The notes: a model not told the origin generated them from the letters alone. 31,078 nt of DNA from Streptomyces megasporus (GCF_000718985.1 NZ_JODL01000040.1:1-31078), one strand, 5' to 3'. Numbered from the stretch's first letter, positions 7,073 to 19,634 are shown. A program made the numbers and translations.

Positions 7073-8836
7073 GTGGCTGACCTACCTGCCGATCTTGCCG
7101 CAGTGTGGCCACGCGTGCTGGAGCAGCTCCTCGCCGACGGCCAGGGTGTCGAGGCCAAGGACCAGCGGTGGCTCAAGGACTGCCAGCCCCTGGTGCTGGT
7201 GTCCGGCACCGCGCTGCTCGGCGTGCCCAACGAGTACGCCAAGGGCGTTCTGGAGGGGCGGCTCTCCCCCCTGATCACCGAAGCGCTCAGTCGCGAGTGC
7301 CAGCAGCCCATCCGCCTCGCGATCACCGTCACCGGACCGGTCCCGGAGCCTCCCGCTCCGGCGCCCCCCGCGGCACCGGCCTCCCCCGAGCCGCCTCAGC
7401 ACCACCAGCCCGCGCCGCACCGGCAGCCGCTGCACTACGACGAGCAGCACTACGAGCACCCCCACGGTCCCCAGCACGAGGACCGGCCCGAGCTGCCGAA
7501 CGCGCGGCCCGCGTACCCGGACTACCCGCACGCGCCCCAGCACCAGCCGGGAGCCTGGCCGCGCCGGCAGGAGCCCGACGCCTGGCAGCCGCCGCGCGAC
7601 CCGTACCCGCCGCAGCCCCCGTCGTACGAACCCCCCTCCTACGACGGCCGGCACCACGCGTCGCCCTACGACCAGCCGCCCGTGCCCCGCTACACCGGCC
7701 CCCGGGCCACGGGCCGGGCCGACTCCCCGCAGCTCCCCGCGCCCAGCGGCGCCCCCGGTCCGCTCGCCGCGCAGCCGGCGCCCGCGTCCGGGCCGGGCGA
7801 GCCGACCGCCCGCCTGAACCCGAAGTACCTCTTCGACACCTTCGTCATCGGCGCCTCCAACCGCTTCGCGCACGCCGCGGCGGTGGCCGTGGCCGAGGCG
7901 CCGGCGAAGGCGTACAACCCGCTGTTCATCTACGGCGAGTCCGGGTTGGGCAAGACGCACCTGCTGCACGCCATCGGGCACTACGCCCGCAGCCTCTACC
8001 CGGGCACGCGGGTGCGGTACGTCAGCTCGGAGGAGTTCACCAACGAGTTCATCAACTCCATCCGCGACGGCAAGGCGGACGCGTTCCGCAAGCGCTACCG
8101 CGACATGGACATCCTGCTGGTCGACGACATCCAGTTCCTGGCGAGCAAGGAGTCGACGCAGGAGGAGTTCTTCCACACCTTCAACACCCTCCACAACGCC
8201 AACAAGCAGATCGTGCTCTCCTCCGACCGGCCGCCCAAGCAACTGGTCACCCTGGAGGACCGGCTGCGCAACCGGTTCGAGTGGGGGCTGATCACCGACG
8301 TCCAGCCGCCCGAGCTGGAGACCCGCATCGCGATCCTGCGGAAGAAGGCCGTCCAGGAGCAGTTGAACGCGCCACCGGAGGTGCTGGAGTTCATCGCCTC
8401 CCGGATCTCCCGCAACATCCGCGAGCTGGAGGGCGCGCTGATCCGGGTCACGGCCTTCGCCAGTCTCAACCGCCAGCCCGTGGATCTGGGCCTGACGGAG
8501 ATCGTCCTGAAGGACCTCATCCCCGGCGGCGAGGACGCGGCACCGGAGATCACCGCGACCAACATCATGGCCGCGACCGCCGACTACTTCGGGCTGACGG
8601 TGGACGACCTGTGCGGTTCCTCGCGCAGCCGGGTCCTGGTCACCGCGCGGCAGATCGCCATGTACCTCTGCCGTGAGCTGACCGATCTGTCGCTGCCGAA
8701 GATCGGCGCCCAGTTCGGCGGCCGGGACCACACCACCGTGATGCACGCCGACCGCAAGATTCGCGCGCTGATGGCCGAGCGGCGCTCCATCTACAACCAG
8801 GTCACCGAGCTCACCAACCGCATCAAGAACGCCTGA
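7073..8836 (+). CDS. dnaA: Replication initiator DnaA
   Basis: AAA+ initiator that binds the DnaA boxes of oriC and opens the duplex. 587 aa from the GTG at 7073 ([19 protein letters not shown], the conserved streptomycete start; the frame is open to 6986). Domain I covers about 1-85. Domain II (about 90-245) is a long, low-complexity Pro/His/Gln/Tyr-rich linker, as is usual in Streptomyces. Domain III has Walker A GESGLGKT (288-295) and Walker [10 protein letters not shown] (near 348). Domain IV has the DnaA signature [15 protein letters not shown] (from about 550). It is followed by a strong terminator and oriC. Confidence 0.98.
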   Translation: MADLPADLAAVWPRVLEQLLADGQGVEAKDQRWLKDCQPLVLVSGTALLGVPNEYAKGVLEGRLSPLITEALSRECQQPIRLAITVTGPVPEPPAPAPPAAPASPEPPQHHQPAPHRQPLHYDEQHYEHPHGPQHEDRPELPNARPAYPDYPHAPQHQPGAWPRRQEPDAWQPPRDPYPPQPPSYEPPSYDGRHHASPYDQPPVPRYTGPRATGRADSPQLPAPSGAPGPLAAQPAPASGPGEPTARLNPKYLFDTFVIGASNRFAHAAAVAVAEAPAKAYNPLFIYGESGLGKTHLLHAIGHYARSLYPGTRVRYVSSEEFTNEFINSIRDGKADAFRKRYRDMDILLVDDIQFLASKESTQEEFFHTFNTLHNANKQIVLSSDRPPKQLVTLEDRLRNRFEWGLITDVQPPELETRIAILRKKAVQEQLNAPPEVLEFIASRISRNIRELEGALIRVTAFASLNRQPVDLGLTEIVLKDLIPGGEDAAPEITATNIMAATADYFGLTVDDLCGSSRSRVLVTARQIAMYLCRELTDLSLPKIGAQFGGRDHTTVMHADRKIRALMAERRSIYNQVTELTNRIKNA

Positions 8837-8866
8837 CGGCCGGCAGGCCGTCGCGGCCCGGCCCGC

Positions 8867-8902
8867 GAAGCCCCCGGGAGACAGCGGACTCCCGGGGGCT
8901 TC
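8867..8902 (+). terminator. dnaA terminator
   Basis: Perfect 14-bp stem (8867-8880 with 8889-8902) and an 8-nt loop, about 30 bp after the dnaA stop. It separates dnaA transcription from oriC. Confidence 0.85.
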
Positions 8903-8967
8903 TCCCTGCCTCGGGTTTCCTGCCGTGGGTTCCCTGCCCCGCCACAGCCCCCTCCCGGCCGCCCCGC

Positions 8968-9003
8968 GTCCGTCTTCGGTTCCACGTGTCCGTCTTCGGT
9001 TCC
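8968..9003. repeat. Direct repeat at the left edge of oriC
   Basis: A 16-bp unit, GTCCGTCTTCGGTTCC, occurs at 8968-8983 and 8988-9003, a 20-bp period. It lies before the first DnaA box and could be a binding site for a regulator acting at the origin edge. Confidence 0.6.
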
Positions 9004-9352
9004 GCCCCGGTGTCCGCCTCCGGCTGTGCCCGCCCGCTGTTCGAATCCATGGGCGTGGAAGGGAGCGGTCCACAGATTCGCCGACTTTTTCCCGTCCACA
9101 TGCTGGGGAACGGGAGGTTGTCCCGATAGCGTCCACAGGAGCGACCGTCCACAGCCGAACAGGGCAGGTCAGCCGGGTGTGGATCTGTGGTCGAAAGTTT
9201 TCCACAGGTTGTGGACGGAGCATGTGCACACAGCGGCGGATCGAGTTGTCCACCGCCGACCCACAGGCCCGGCCGTGTTGTGCACAGCTTTTCCCGACTT
9301 CTCCACAGGGCTGTCCACTGTTCGACAACACAACGCGACGCATCACCCGTAC

Positions 9353-9370
9353 GTGTGAAAGGCGTCACAC
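9353..9370. promoter_or_regulatory. CRP-type palindrome in the oriC spacer
   Basis: GTGTGA-N6-TCACAC with perfect arms (9353-9358, 9365-9370). It contains the full TGTGA-N6-TCACA consensus of CRP/FNR-family regulators and also fits the GTG-N6-GNCAC form I recall for Streptomyces Crp. It sits inside the box-free spacer between the two DnaA-box groups. Confidence 0.55.
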
Positions 9371-9554
9371 CAAGAGGCAGGGTTGGGCTGTTGAGAAGGT
9401 GGGTAAAACTGTGGGCGACCCTGGGGAGAAGTCACGGCTCGCTGTGCATCGGCTGTGCAGAACTTCCGGACGTCCACAGCCGGCCCCTCTCCGTCCACCG
9501 CCCCGTCCACAGGCACGGTGGACAAAATCACCGCTCTGACCTGCGCGGATCGAG

Positions 9555-9601
9555 TTATCCCCGATATCCACAGGCCCTACTACTACGACCACGGATATAA
9601 A
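9555..9601. other. Candidate basal unwinding system of oriC
   Basis: Two abutting same-direction boxes, TTATCCCCG (9555-9563) and ATATCCACA (9564-9572), are followed by GGCC (9573-9576), CTACTACTAC (9577-9586) and the AT-rich stretch GGATATAAA (9593-9601). On the complementary strand the CTA triplets read 3'-GAT-GAT-GAT-5', the DnaA-trio motif. The order boxes, GC cluster, trios, AT-rich DNA is that described for the basal unwinding system of Bacillus subtilis. Confidence 0.65.
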
Positions 9602-9693
9602 GCGGGAACTTCGCTCGGAAACGGGCCCTGTGCACAACTCGGCCCGACCGCGCCCCGGAGCTCTCACCACGACTTGACCCCGACCTGCTCCGG

Positions 9694-9716
9694 CTGTCAG
9701 TGGTGTGCGTCAGACT
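9694..9716 (+). promoter_or_regulatory. Probable dnaN promoter
   Basis: CTGTCAGTG (9694-9702), 8 nt, then CAGACT (9711-9716), about 70 bp before the dnaN GTG. It resembles the actinobacterial RecA-independent damage promoter TTGTCRGTG-N8-TANNNT, with one mismatch in each half, and the element upstream of gyrB. Confidence 0.45.
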
Positions 9717-9786
9717 GGTCTCCGGCGACAAGCCGACGACGAAGGCCAGCAAGGCGAGCAGCCAGCAACAGCAGGAGGCGGCTTAG

Positions 9787-10917
9787 GTGAAGATCCGGGT
9801 GGAGCGTGACGTCCTCGCGGAGGCGGTGGCATGGGCGGCCCGCAGCCTCCCGGCCCGGCCTCCGGTGCCGGTTCTCGCGGGATTGCTGCTGAAGGCCGAG
9901 GAGGGCTCGCTGAGCCTGTCCGGCTTCGACTACGAGGTCTCGGCGCGGGTCTCGGTGGAGGCGGATGTGGAGGAGGAGGGGACGGTCCTCGTCTCCGGCC
10001 GCCTCCTCGCGGACATCTCCCGCGCCCTCCCCAACCGTCCCGTGGAGATTTCCACAGACGGTGTACGAGTGAGCGTCGTCTGTGGCTCCTCGCGGTTCAC
10101 ACTCCACACACTGCCTGTGGAGGAGTACCCGGCCCTTCCCCAGATGCCGAGCGCGACCGGCACGGTCCCCGGCGAGGTCTTCGCGGCCGCCGCCGCCCAG
10201 GTGGCCATCGCGGCAGGGCGCGACGACACGCTGCCGGTGCTCACCGGCGTCCGGATCGAGATCGAGGGGGACACGGTCACCCTGGCGTCCACCGACCGCT
10301 ACCGCTTCGCGGTCCGCGAGTTCCTGTGGAAGCCGGAGACGCCGGACGCCTCCGCGGTGGCGCTGGTGCCCGCCAAGACGCTGCTGGACACGGCGAAGTC
10401 GCTGAGCGGTGGGGACGACGTGACGCTGGCGCTGTCGGGCGGGGGCGCCGGTGAGGGCCTGATCGGCTTCGAGGGCAACGGCCGGCGGACCACGACGCGC
10501 CTGCTCGAGGGCGACCTGCCGAAGTACCGGACCCTGTTCCCGACGGAGTTCAACTCGATCGCCGTGATCGAGACGGCTCCGTTCGTGGAGGCGGTCAAGC
10601 GCGTCTCGCTGGTGGCCGAGCGGAACACCCCGGTGCGGCTCTCCTTCGAGCAGGGCGCGCTGACGCTGGAGGCCGGCTCCAGCGACGACGCGCAGGCCGT
10701 GGAGCGGGTGGACGCGCAACTGGAGGGCGAGGACATCTCGATCGCCTTCAACCCCGGCTTCCTGCTGGAGGGGCTGAGCGCCATCGACGCGCCGGTCGCT
10801 CAACTGTCCTTCACGACCTCGACCAAGCCCGCCCTGCTGAGCGGCAAGCCCGCGGTGGACGCGGAGGCGGACGAGTCGTACAAGTACCTGATCATGCCGG
10901 TGCGACTGTCGGGCTGA
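9787..10917 (+). CDS. dnaN: DNA polymerase III beta subunit (sliding clamp)
   Basis: Ring-shaped processivity clamp that tethers DNA polymerase to the template and recruits other replication and repair factors. 376 aa, the normal length, with the three clamp domains: about 1-120 (MKIRVERDVLAEAVAWAARSLPARPPVPVLAGLLL), 130-250 and 255-376, ending YKYLIMPVRLSG. GTG start at 9787 with AGGAGG at 9773-9778, 8 nt upstream. It stands immediately right of oriC, followed by gnd and recF. Confidence 0.98.
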   Translation: MKIRVERDVLAEAVAWAARSLPARPPVPVLAGLLLKAEEGSLSLSGFDYEVSARVSVEADVEEEGTVLVSGRLLADISRALPNRPVEISTDGVRVSVVCGSSRFTLHTLPVEEYPALPQMPSATGTVPGEVFAAAAAQVAIAAGRDDTLPVLTGVRIEIEGDTVTLASTDRYRFAVREFLWKPETPDASAVALVPAKTLLDTAKSLSGGDDVTLALSGGGAGEGLIGFEGNGRRTTTRLLEGDLPKYRTLFPTEFNSIAVIETAPFVEAVKRVSLVAERNTPVRLSFEQGALTLEAGSSDDAQAVERVDAQLEGEDISIAFNPGFLLEGLSAIDAPVAQLSFTTSTKPALLSGKPAVDAEADESYKYLIMPVRLSG

Positions 10918-11092
10918 GGCCGCCCTGCGACCGCCGTCCGCGTCCACCGCAAAGTGCCGCCCGACCGGGTACCCGGCCGCGGGCCGGGTGCGCGGGGGCA
11001 GCCTCCGCGAGGCCGCGACCGGCGGTTTCACAGGCGGCCGGCCGCGCATTCGAGCGGGGTACGGCCGCAGGTGTGCGGCACCCCCTCGGGCG

Positions 11093-11112
11093 TAGGCTCG
11101 TACCCGGGTACG
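11093..11112 (+). promoter_or_regulatory. gnd -10 element and operator-like palindrome
   Basis: A TAGGCT -10-like hexamer (11093-11098) is followed at once by the perfect 14-bp palindrome CGTACCCGGGTACG (11099-11112), about 31 bp before the gnd ATG. A related palindrome, CCGGGTACCCGG, lies at 10965-10976. No clear -35 is visible. The rest of the 226-bp gap before gnd shows nothing else. Confidence 0.4.
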
Positions 11113-11143
11113 CAAAGCCAGAACACCGAAGAAAGGCCCCTTG

Positions 11144-12079
<936 letters not shown>

Positions 12080-12097
12080 GCGTCACACAAGGAACCG

Positions 12098-13219
12098 ATG
12101 CACGTCACGCATCTGTCGCTCGCCGACTTCCGGTCGTACGCCCGGGTCGAGGTCCCGCTCGATCCGGGCGTCACGGCTTTCGTCGGCCCGAACGGCCAAG
12201 GCAAGACGAACCTCGTCGAGGCCGTGGGGTATCTCGCGACTCTGGGCAGTCACCGGGTGGCCTCAGACGCCCCGTTGGTGCGGGCCGGCGCCGCCCGCGC
12301 CGTCATACGCGCGGTGGTGCGCCAGGGGGACCGGCAGCAGTTGGTGGAGCTGGAGTTGAATCCGGGGAAGGCCAACCGGGCCCGGATCAACCGATCGTCG
12401 CAGGTCAGGCCGAGGGATGTGCTGGGCATCGTGCGCACGGTGCTGTTCGCCCCGGAGGACCTGGCGCTGGTGAAGGGGGACCCCGGGGAGCGACGCCGTT
12501 TCCTGGACGAGTTGGTGACGGCCCGGTCGCCGCGGATGGCGGGGGTGCGGGCGGACTACGAGCGGGTGCTCAAACAGCGGAACACCCTGTTGAAGACGGC
12601 CGCGATGGCCCGTCGGCACGGTGGCGGGTCCGGGAGCGGAGCGCTGTCCACCCTGGACGTGTGGGACCAGCACCTGGCCCGTGCCGGGGCGGAGTTGCTC
12701 TCCCAGCGGATGGCTCTGGTGGCGGCGTTGGGTCCGCTGGCGGACGAGGCGTACGAGCGGCTGGCGCCGGGCGGGGGCCCGGTGGCGTTGGAGTACCGCA
12801 CCCCGGTGGAGGGCGGTACGCGCGAGGAGTTGTACGAGCAGTTGCTGGCCGCGCTGGCCGATGCCCGCCGTCAGGAGATCGAGCGCGGGGTGACGTTGGT
12901 GGGCCCGCACCGTGACGACCTGGTGCTGAAGCTGGGGGAGTTGCCCGCCAAGGGGTACGCGAGCCACGGCGAGTCGTGGTCGTACGCCCTGGCACTGCGG
13001 CTGGCCTCCTACGACCTGCTGCGGAGCGAGGGCAACGAGCCGGTGCTGGTCCTCGACGACGTCTTCGCCGAGTTGGACGTCCGCCGGCGGGACCGACTGG
13101 CCGAGCTGGTGGCGTCCGGTGAGCAGGTGCTGGTGACGGCGGCGGTCGAGGACGACGTGCCGAAGGCGTTGGCGGGGGCGCGGTACGTGGTCGGCGGTGG
13201 GGAGGTGACCCGTCTGTGA
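12098..13219 (+). CDS. recF: DNA replication and repair protein RecF
   Basis: SMC-like ATPase that with RecO and RecR loads RecA at gaps and stalled forks. 373 aa. Walker A GPNGQGKT (30-37), ABC-type signature in [18 protein letters not shown], Walker [13 protein letters not shown] (from about 315), and the family segment [26 protein letters not shown] start with AAGGA upstream, 18 bp after gnd. The end overlaps the DUF721 gene by 4 bp (GTGA), suggesting coupled translation. Confidence 0.97.
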   Translation: MHVTHLSLADFRSYARVEVPLDPGVTAFVGPNGQGKTNLVEAVGYLATLGSHRVASDAPLVRAGAARAVIRAVVRQGDRQQLVELELNPGKANRARINRSSQVRPRDVLGIVRTVLFAPEDLALVKGDPGERRRFLDELVTARSPRMAGVRADYERVLKQRNTLLKTAAMARRHGGGSGSGALSTLDVWDQHLARAGAELLSQRMALVAALGPLADEAYERLAPGGGPVALEYRTPVEGGTREELYEQLLAALADARRQEIERGVTLVGPHRDDLVLKLGELPAKGYASHGESWSYALALRLASYDLLRSEGNEPVLVLDDVFAELDVRRRDRLAELVASGEQVLVTAAVEDDVPKALAGARYVVGGGEVTRL

Positions 13220-13809
13220 CGGAACACCGGCGTCCGGAGGAGGACCGGGGGGAAGGTCCCGGCGAGGCGGTCGACCGGTCCGCGGAGGTGAGGATTCCGG
13301 GGCCGGCCCCGGAGCCGTCGGGCGTGGACCTGGCGCGGGTGGCGCTGCGGGCGGCCCGCGAGCAGGCGCGGGCCCGGGGCACGGTGGCGCGGCGGAAGCG
13401 GGAGGCCCGCGCGGGCGGGCTGCGGTCGGGAGCGCGGCGGGACGGCCGTGATCCCCTGCCGCTGGGTGCGGCGATCGAGCGGCTGAAGACCGAGCGCGGC
13501 TGGGAGATGCCGATGGCGGTCGGTGGTGTGATGGGCCGCTGGCCGGACTTGGTGGGGCCAGACCTCGCACGGCACTGCGTCCCGCAGTCGTACGACGAGC
13601 GGGAGCGGGTGCTGTCGGTGCGCTGTGACTCGACGGCGTGGGCGACGCAGGTGCGGCTGTTGGCGCCGCAGCTCGTGGCGCGGCTGAACGCCGACCTCGG
13701 GCCGGGGACGGTGAAGTTGATCAAGGTTCGGGGGCCGGAGGCCCCGAACACCCGGCACGGCCCGCTGCGCGCGCCGGGGAGCAGGGGCCCCGGGGACACC
13801 TACGGCTGA
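13216..13809 (+). CDS. DUF721 (DciA-like) protein
   Basis: 197-aa protein with a DUF721 domain at about 80-170 ([44 protein letters not shown], then [26 protein letters not shown]). The N-terminus is disordered and basic. DUF721 includes DciA, which operates the replicative helicase DnaB in bacteria lacking DnaC or DnaI, mycobacteria included, so a role in helicase loading is the best guess. GTG start at 13216 overlaps recF. Confidence 0.88.
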   Translation: MTEHRRPEEDRGEGPGEAVDRSAEVRIPGPAPEPSGVDLARVALRAAREQARARGTVARRKREARAGGLRSGARRDGRDPLPLGAAIERLKTERGWEMPMAVGGVMGRWPDLVGPDLARHCVPQSYDERERVLSVRCDSTAWATQVRLLAPQLVARLNADLGPGTVKLIKVRGPEAPNTRHGPLRAPGSRGPGDTYG

Positions 13810-13919
13810 CGCGTCCGGCGCACCGCTGTGGACGGAACGCGGGTGAACCGCGGACGAGCCGTGTGCGAGCGTGGGAGCGGTACCGGAGCGCCGGAGAAAA
13901 CGGACGAAAAGGATTATTT

Positions 13920-13935
13920 CGTGAGCGCGCTCACA
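13920..13935. promoter_or_regulatory. CRP-like palindrome upstream of gyrB
   Basis: GTGAGCGCGCTCAC (13921-13934) is a perfect 14-bp palindrome. With its flanks it reads CGTGA-N6-TCACA, matching 9 of the 10 fixed CRP positions. It follows an AT-rich stretch unusual for this genome. Confidence 0.45.
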
Positions 13936-14041
13936 GTGACGGAGCCTTGACATCCGGAAGCGCTGAGGGGCGTCTTGGGCGTCTCGGGGGCCCGGCCCGC
14001 ATATAGGGAGTCGGCTCATGCCGGTTCAGGGCGGCACATGA

Positions 14042-16285
<2,244 letters not shown>

Positions 16286-16330
16286 TCCGAGTCGGCCGTT
16301 ACGCCGCAGAACGAAAGGGATCGACCACCC

Positions 16331-18967
16331 ATGGCCGACGAGACCTCTCCGACCTCCTTCGAAGGGGACGCTCCCCTTCCCACACCCACACCCGCCGACA
16401 CCCCGGTCGACGAGACCGCCGGGCACCGCGTGGAGCCCGTCAGCCTCGAGACCGAGATGCAGCGCTCGTACCTCGACTACGCGATGAGCGTCATCGTCTC
16501 GCGTGCGCTGCCCGACGTCCGCGACGGCCTCAAGCCGGTGCACCGGCGCGTGCTGTACGCGATGTACGACGGTGGCTACCGCCCCGAGAAGGGCTTCTAC
16601 AAGTGCGCCCGCGTCGTCGGCGACGTGATGGGCAGTTACCACCCGCACGGCGACACCTCCATCTACGACGCCCTGGTCCGCCTGGCCCAGCCGTGGTCGA
16701 TGCGGATGCCGCTGGTGGACTCCAACGGCAACTTCGGCTCGCCGGGCAACGACCCGGCCGCGGCCATGCGGTACACCGAGTGCAAGATGGCGCCGCTGGC
16801 CATGGAGATGCTCCGGGACATCGACGAGGAGACCGTCGACTTCCAGGACAACTACGACGGCCGCAACCAGGAGCCGACCGTCCTGCCGTCGCGCATCCCC
16901 AACCTGCTGATCAACGGCTCGGCGGGCATCGCGGTCGGCATGGCCACCAACATCCCCCCGCACAACCTGCGCGAGGTCGCCGCCGGCGCCCAGTGGTACC
17001 TGGAGCACCCGGAGGCCACCAGCGAGGAGCTGCTGGACGCGCTGCTGGAGCGCATCAAGGGCCCCGACTTCCCCACCGGCGCGCTGGTGGTGGGCCGCAA
17101 GGGCATCGAGGAGGCGTACCGCACCGGCCGCGGCTCGATCACGATGCGCGCGGTCGTCGAGGTGGAGGAGATCCAGGGCCGCCAGTGCCTGGTCGTCACC
17201 GAGCTGCCCTACCAGGTGAACCCGGACAACCTGGCGCTGAAGATCGCCGAGTTGGTCAAGGACGGGAGGATCGCCGGCATCGCGGACGTCCGCGACGAGA
17301 CGTCCTCCCGCACCGGACAGCGGCTGGTGATCGTCCTCAAGCGGGACGCGGTCGCCAAGGTCGTGCTGAACAACCTGTACAAGCACACCGACCTGCAGAC
17401 CAACTTCGGCGCCAACATGCTGGCCCTGGTCGACGGGGTGCCGCGCACCCTGTCGCTGGACGCCTTCATCCGCAACTGGGTCGCCCACCAGGTCGACGTC
17501 ATCGTCCGCCGCACCCGCTACCGGCTGCGCAAGGCCGAGGAGCGCGCTCACATCCTGCGCGGTCTGCTCAAGGCGCTGGACGCGATCGACGAGGTCATCG
17601 CCCTGATCCGACGCAGCCACACCGTGGAGGTGGCGCGCGAGGGCCTGATGGGCCTGCTGGCCATCGACGAGATCCAGGCGAACGCGATCCTGGAGATGCA
17701 GCTTCGCCGCCTGGCGGCCCTGGAGCGGCAGAAGATCACCGCCGAGCACGACGAACTCCAGGCGAAGATCGACGAGTACAACGCGATCCTGGCCTCGCCC
17801 GAGCGGCAGCGGCAGATCATCGGTGAGGAACTCGCCGCGATCGTCGAGAAGTTCGGTGACGACCGGCGCAGCAAGCTGGTGCCCTTCGAGGGCGACATGT
17901 CCATCGAGGACCTGATCGCCGAGGAGGACATCGTCGTCACCATCACGCGGGGCGGCTACGTCAAGCGGACCAAGACCGACGACTACCGCTCGCAGAAGCG
18001 CGGCGGCAAGGGCGTGCGGGGCACGAAGCTGAAGGAAGACGACATCGTCGACCACTTCTTCGTCACCACCACGCACCACTGGCTGCTGTTCTTCACCAAC
18101 AAGGGCCGGGTGTACCGGGCCAAGGCGTACGAACTGCCGGACGCCGGACGGGACGCGCGCGGTCAGCACGTCGCGAACCTGCTGGCGTTCCAGCCGGACG
18201 AGACGATCGCTCAGGTCCAGGCCATCCGCGACTACGAGGCCGCCCCGTACCTGGTGTTGGCCACCAAGTCGGGTCTGGTGAAGAAGACCCCGCTGAAGGA
18301 CTACGACTCCCCGCGCTCCGGCGGCGTCATCGCCATCAACCTCCGGGAGTTGGAGGGCGGCGGCGAGGACGAGTTGATCGGCGCCGAGCTGGTCTCGCCG
18401 ACGGACGACCTGCTGCTGATCAGCAAGAAGGCGCAGTCGATCCGGTTCACGGCCACGGACGAGTCGCTGCGCCCGATGGGACGTGCCACCTCGGGTGTGA
18501 AGGGCATGAGTTTCCGCGAGGGGGACGAGCTGCTCTCGATGAACGTCGTGCGGCCCGGTACGTTCGTGTTCACCGCCACCGACGGCGGGTACGCGAAGCG
18601 CACGGCCGTGGACGAGTACCGTGTGCAGGGCCGTGGCGGTCTGGGCATCAAGGCGGCCAAGATCGTCGAGGATCGCGGCTCGCTGGTGGGGGCCCTGGTG
18701 GTCGAGGAGACGGACGAGATCCTCGCCATCACCCTCGGCGGTGGCGTGATCCGCACGCGGGTCGACGAGGTCAGGGAGACGGGCCGTGACACGATGGGCG
18801 TCCAACTGATCAACCTCGGCAAGCGTGACGCCGTGGTCGGCATCGCGCGCAACGCCGAGGCCAGCCGCGAGGCCGAGGAGGTCGACGCCGAGGAGGGCAC
18901 CGCGGAGGCCGCGGACGCGTCTTCCTCACAGACGGCAGCCGAGACGGCTCCGGACAACGAGGAGTAG
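16331..18967 (+). CDS. gyrA: DNA gyrase subunit A
   Basis: DNA-cutting and wrapping subunit of gyrase. 878 aa. Catalytic Tyr148 in AAAMRYTE. The quinolone region reads [10 protein letters not shown], so Thr109 occupies the position of E. coli Ser83 and Asp113 that of Asp87. GyrA box QKRGGKG at 555-561, preceding the beta-pinwheel wrapping domain, and an acidic C-terminal tail. ATG start with GAAAGG upstream. It is probably co-transcribed with gyrB and the DUF3566 gene. Confidence 0.97.
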   Translation: MADETSPTSFEGDAPLPTPTPADTPVDETAGHRVEPVSLETEMQRSYLDYAMSVIVSRALPDVRDGLKPVHRRVLYAMYDGGYRPEKGFYKCARVVGDVMGSYHPHGDTSIYDALVRLAQPWSMRMPLVDSNGNFGSPGNDPAAAMRYTECKMAPLAMEMLRDIDEETVDFQDNYDGRNQEPTVLPSRIPNLLINGSAGIAVGMATNIPPHNLREVAAGAQWYLEHPEATSEELLDALLERIKGPDFPTGALVVGRKGIEEAYRTGRGSITMRAVVEVEEIQGRQCLVVTELPYQVNPDNLALKIAELVKDGRIAGIADVRDETSSRTGQRLVIVLKRDAVAKVVLNNLYKHTDLQTNFGANMLALVDGVPRTLSLDAFIRNWVAHQVDVIVRRTRYRLRKAEERAHILRGLLKALDAIDEVIALIRRSHTVEVAREGLMGLLAIDEIQANAILEMQLRRLAALERQKITAEHDELQAKIDEYNAILASPERQRQIIGEELAAIVEKFGDDRRSKLVPFEGDMSIEDLIAEEDIVVTITRGGYVKRTKTDDYRSQKRGGKGVRGTKLKEDDIVDHFFVTTTHHWLLFFTNKGRVYRAKAYELPDAGRDARGQHVANLLAFQPDETIAQVQAIRDYEAAPYLVLATKSGLVKKTPLKDYDSPRSGGVIAINLRELEGGGEDELIGAELVSPTDDLLLISKKAQSIRFTATDESLRPMGRATSGVKGMSFREGDELLSMNVVRPGTFVFTATDGGYAKRTAVDEYRVQGRGGLGIKAAKIVEDRGSLVGALVVEETDEILAITLGGGVIRTRVDEVRETGRDTMGVQLINLGKRDAVVGIARNAEASREAEEVDAEEGTAEAADASSSQTAAETAPDNEE

Positions 18968-18974
18968 GCAGATC

Positions 18975-19619
18975 GTGAGTGGAACCACGGGCGTCGCCAG
19001 GGGCGGCAACATCGATGGCGGCGCCCGTGGACCGGCCGCTGACGACGCTCGCAACCAGGGCGAATCCCACCGTGGGGGAACAACCGTGACCAGTGCCCAC
19101 CCGCACCCGCAATCCCAGGCCCAGCCGCACCATCCGCCGCAGGCTTATCCGGCCCCGCCGGGCAGCACCCCGCCGCCCCGGTCCGCTCAGGACGAGTCCC
19201 CGCAGGACGTCGTGCGCCGACCGCGCACGGGGGCCCGCACGGTTCCCCGGACCCGCAAGGCGCGGCTGAGGGTGGCCAAGGCCGACCCGTGGTCGGTGAT
19301 GAAGGTCAGCTTCCTGCTGGCGATCGCGCTGGGGATCTGCACGATCGTCGCGGTGGCCGTGCTGTGGATGGTGATGGACGCCATGGGGGTGTTCGCCGCC
19401 GTCGGCGGGACGGTCAGCGAGGCCACGTCCACCGACGGAGGCGGAGGCTTCGACCTGGAGGGCTTCCTGTCCCTGCCCCGGGTGCTGGCCTTCACCTCGG
19501 TCATAGCGGTGATCGACGTGGTGCTGGCGACGGCGCTGGCCACCCTGGGCGCGTTCATCTACAACCTCTCCGCCGGATTCGTGGGCGGCGTCGAGGTGAC
19601 GCTCGCGGAGGACGAGTGA
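18975..19619 (+). CDS. DUF3566 membrane protein
   Basis: 214-aa protein encoded directly after gyrA, as in many actinobacteria. A disordered Pro/Gln/His-rich cytoplasmic N-terminus and a basic stretch (RTVPRTRKARLRVAKADPWSVMKVSF) precede two membrane segments (about 112-137 and 170-197) that end NLSAGFVGGVEVTLAEDE. Function unknown; the gyrA association is conserved. GTG 18975 has AGGAG 10 nt upstream. GTG 19086, with GGGGGA 7 nt upstream, is an alternative that removes 37 residues. Confidence 0.85.
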   Translation: MSGTTGVARGGNIDGGARGPAADDARNQGESHRGGTTVTSAHPHPQSQAQPHHPPQAYPAPPGSTPPPRSAQDESPQDVVRRPRTGARTVPRTRKARLRVAKADPWSVMKVSFLLAIALGICTIVAVAVLWMVMDAMGVFAAVGGTVSEATSTDGGGGFDLEGFLSLPRVLAFTSVIAVIDVVLATALATLGAFIYNLSAGFVGGVEVTLAEDE

Positions 19620-19634
19620 CGGCTTCGGCTGCGT

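Larger units (their letters stand above)
8903..9786. other. oriC: Chromosomal replication origin oriC
   Basis: Non-coding dnaA-dnaN region with many DnaA boxes (TTGTCCACA and variants). Forward boxes in the left group: 9066, 9092, 9129, 9145, 9198 (TTTTCCACA), 9246 (TTGTCCACC), 9278 (TTGTGCACA), 9299 (TTCTCCACA), 9311. Reverse boxes in the left group: 9178, 9210. After a box-free spacer of about 150 bp (9320-9469) the right group has 9470, 9503, 9517 (GGTGGACAA, reverse), 9555, 9564 and 9629 (TGTGCACAA, reverse). Coordinates are the first base of each 9-mer. Most are one or two mismatches from consensus. The layout of two groups around a spacer matches known Streptomyces origins. No credible gene lies within. 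Confidence 0.95.

Noticed and set aside
8981..8990. CACGTG in oriC as a parS site
   Set aside because: Only the central hexamer and one flank match; five of the 14 parS positions differ.
7082..9346. Minus-strand frame of about 750 codons opposite dnaA and into oriC
   Set aside because: Shadow of dnaA; no domain, and it runs through the DnaA boxes of the origin.
10046..10140. DnaA-box-like TTTCCACA and CTGTGG sequences inside dnaN
   Set aside because: Too many mismatches and scattered within coding sequence; not enough to call a functional cluster.
13947..13952. TTGACA upstream of gyrB as a -35 element
   Set aside because: No TANNNT hexamer lies 16-18 nt downstream, so a standard promoter is not supported.
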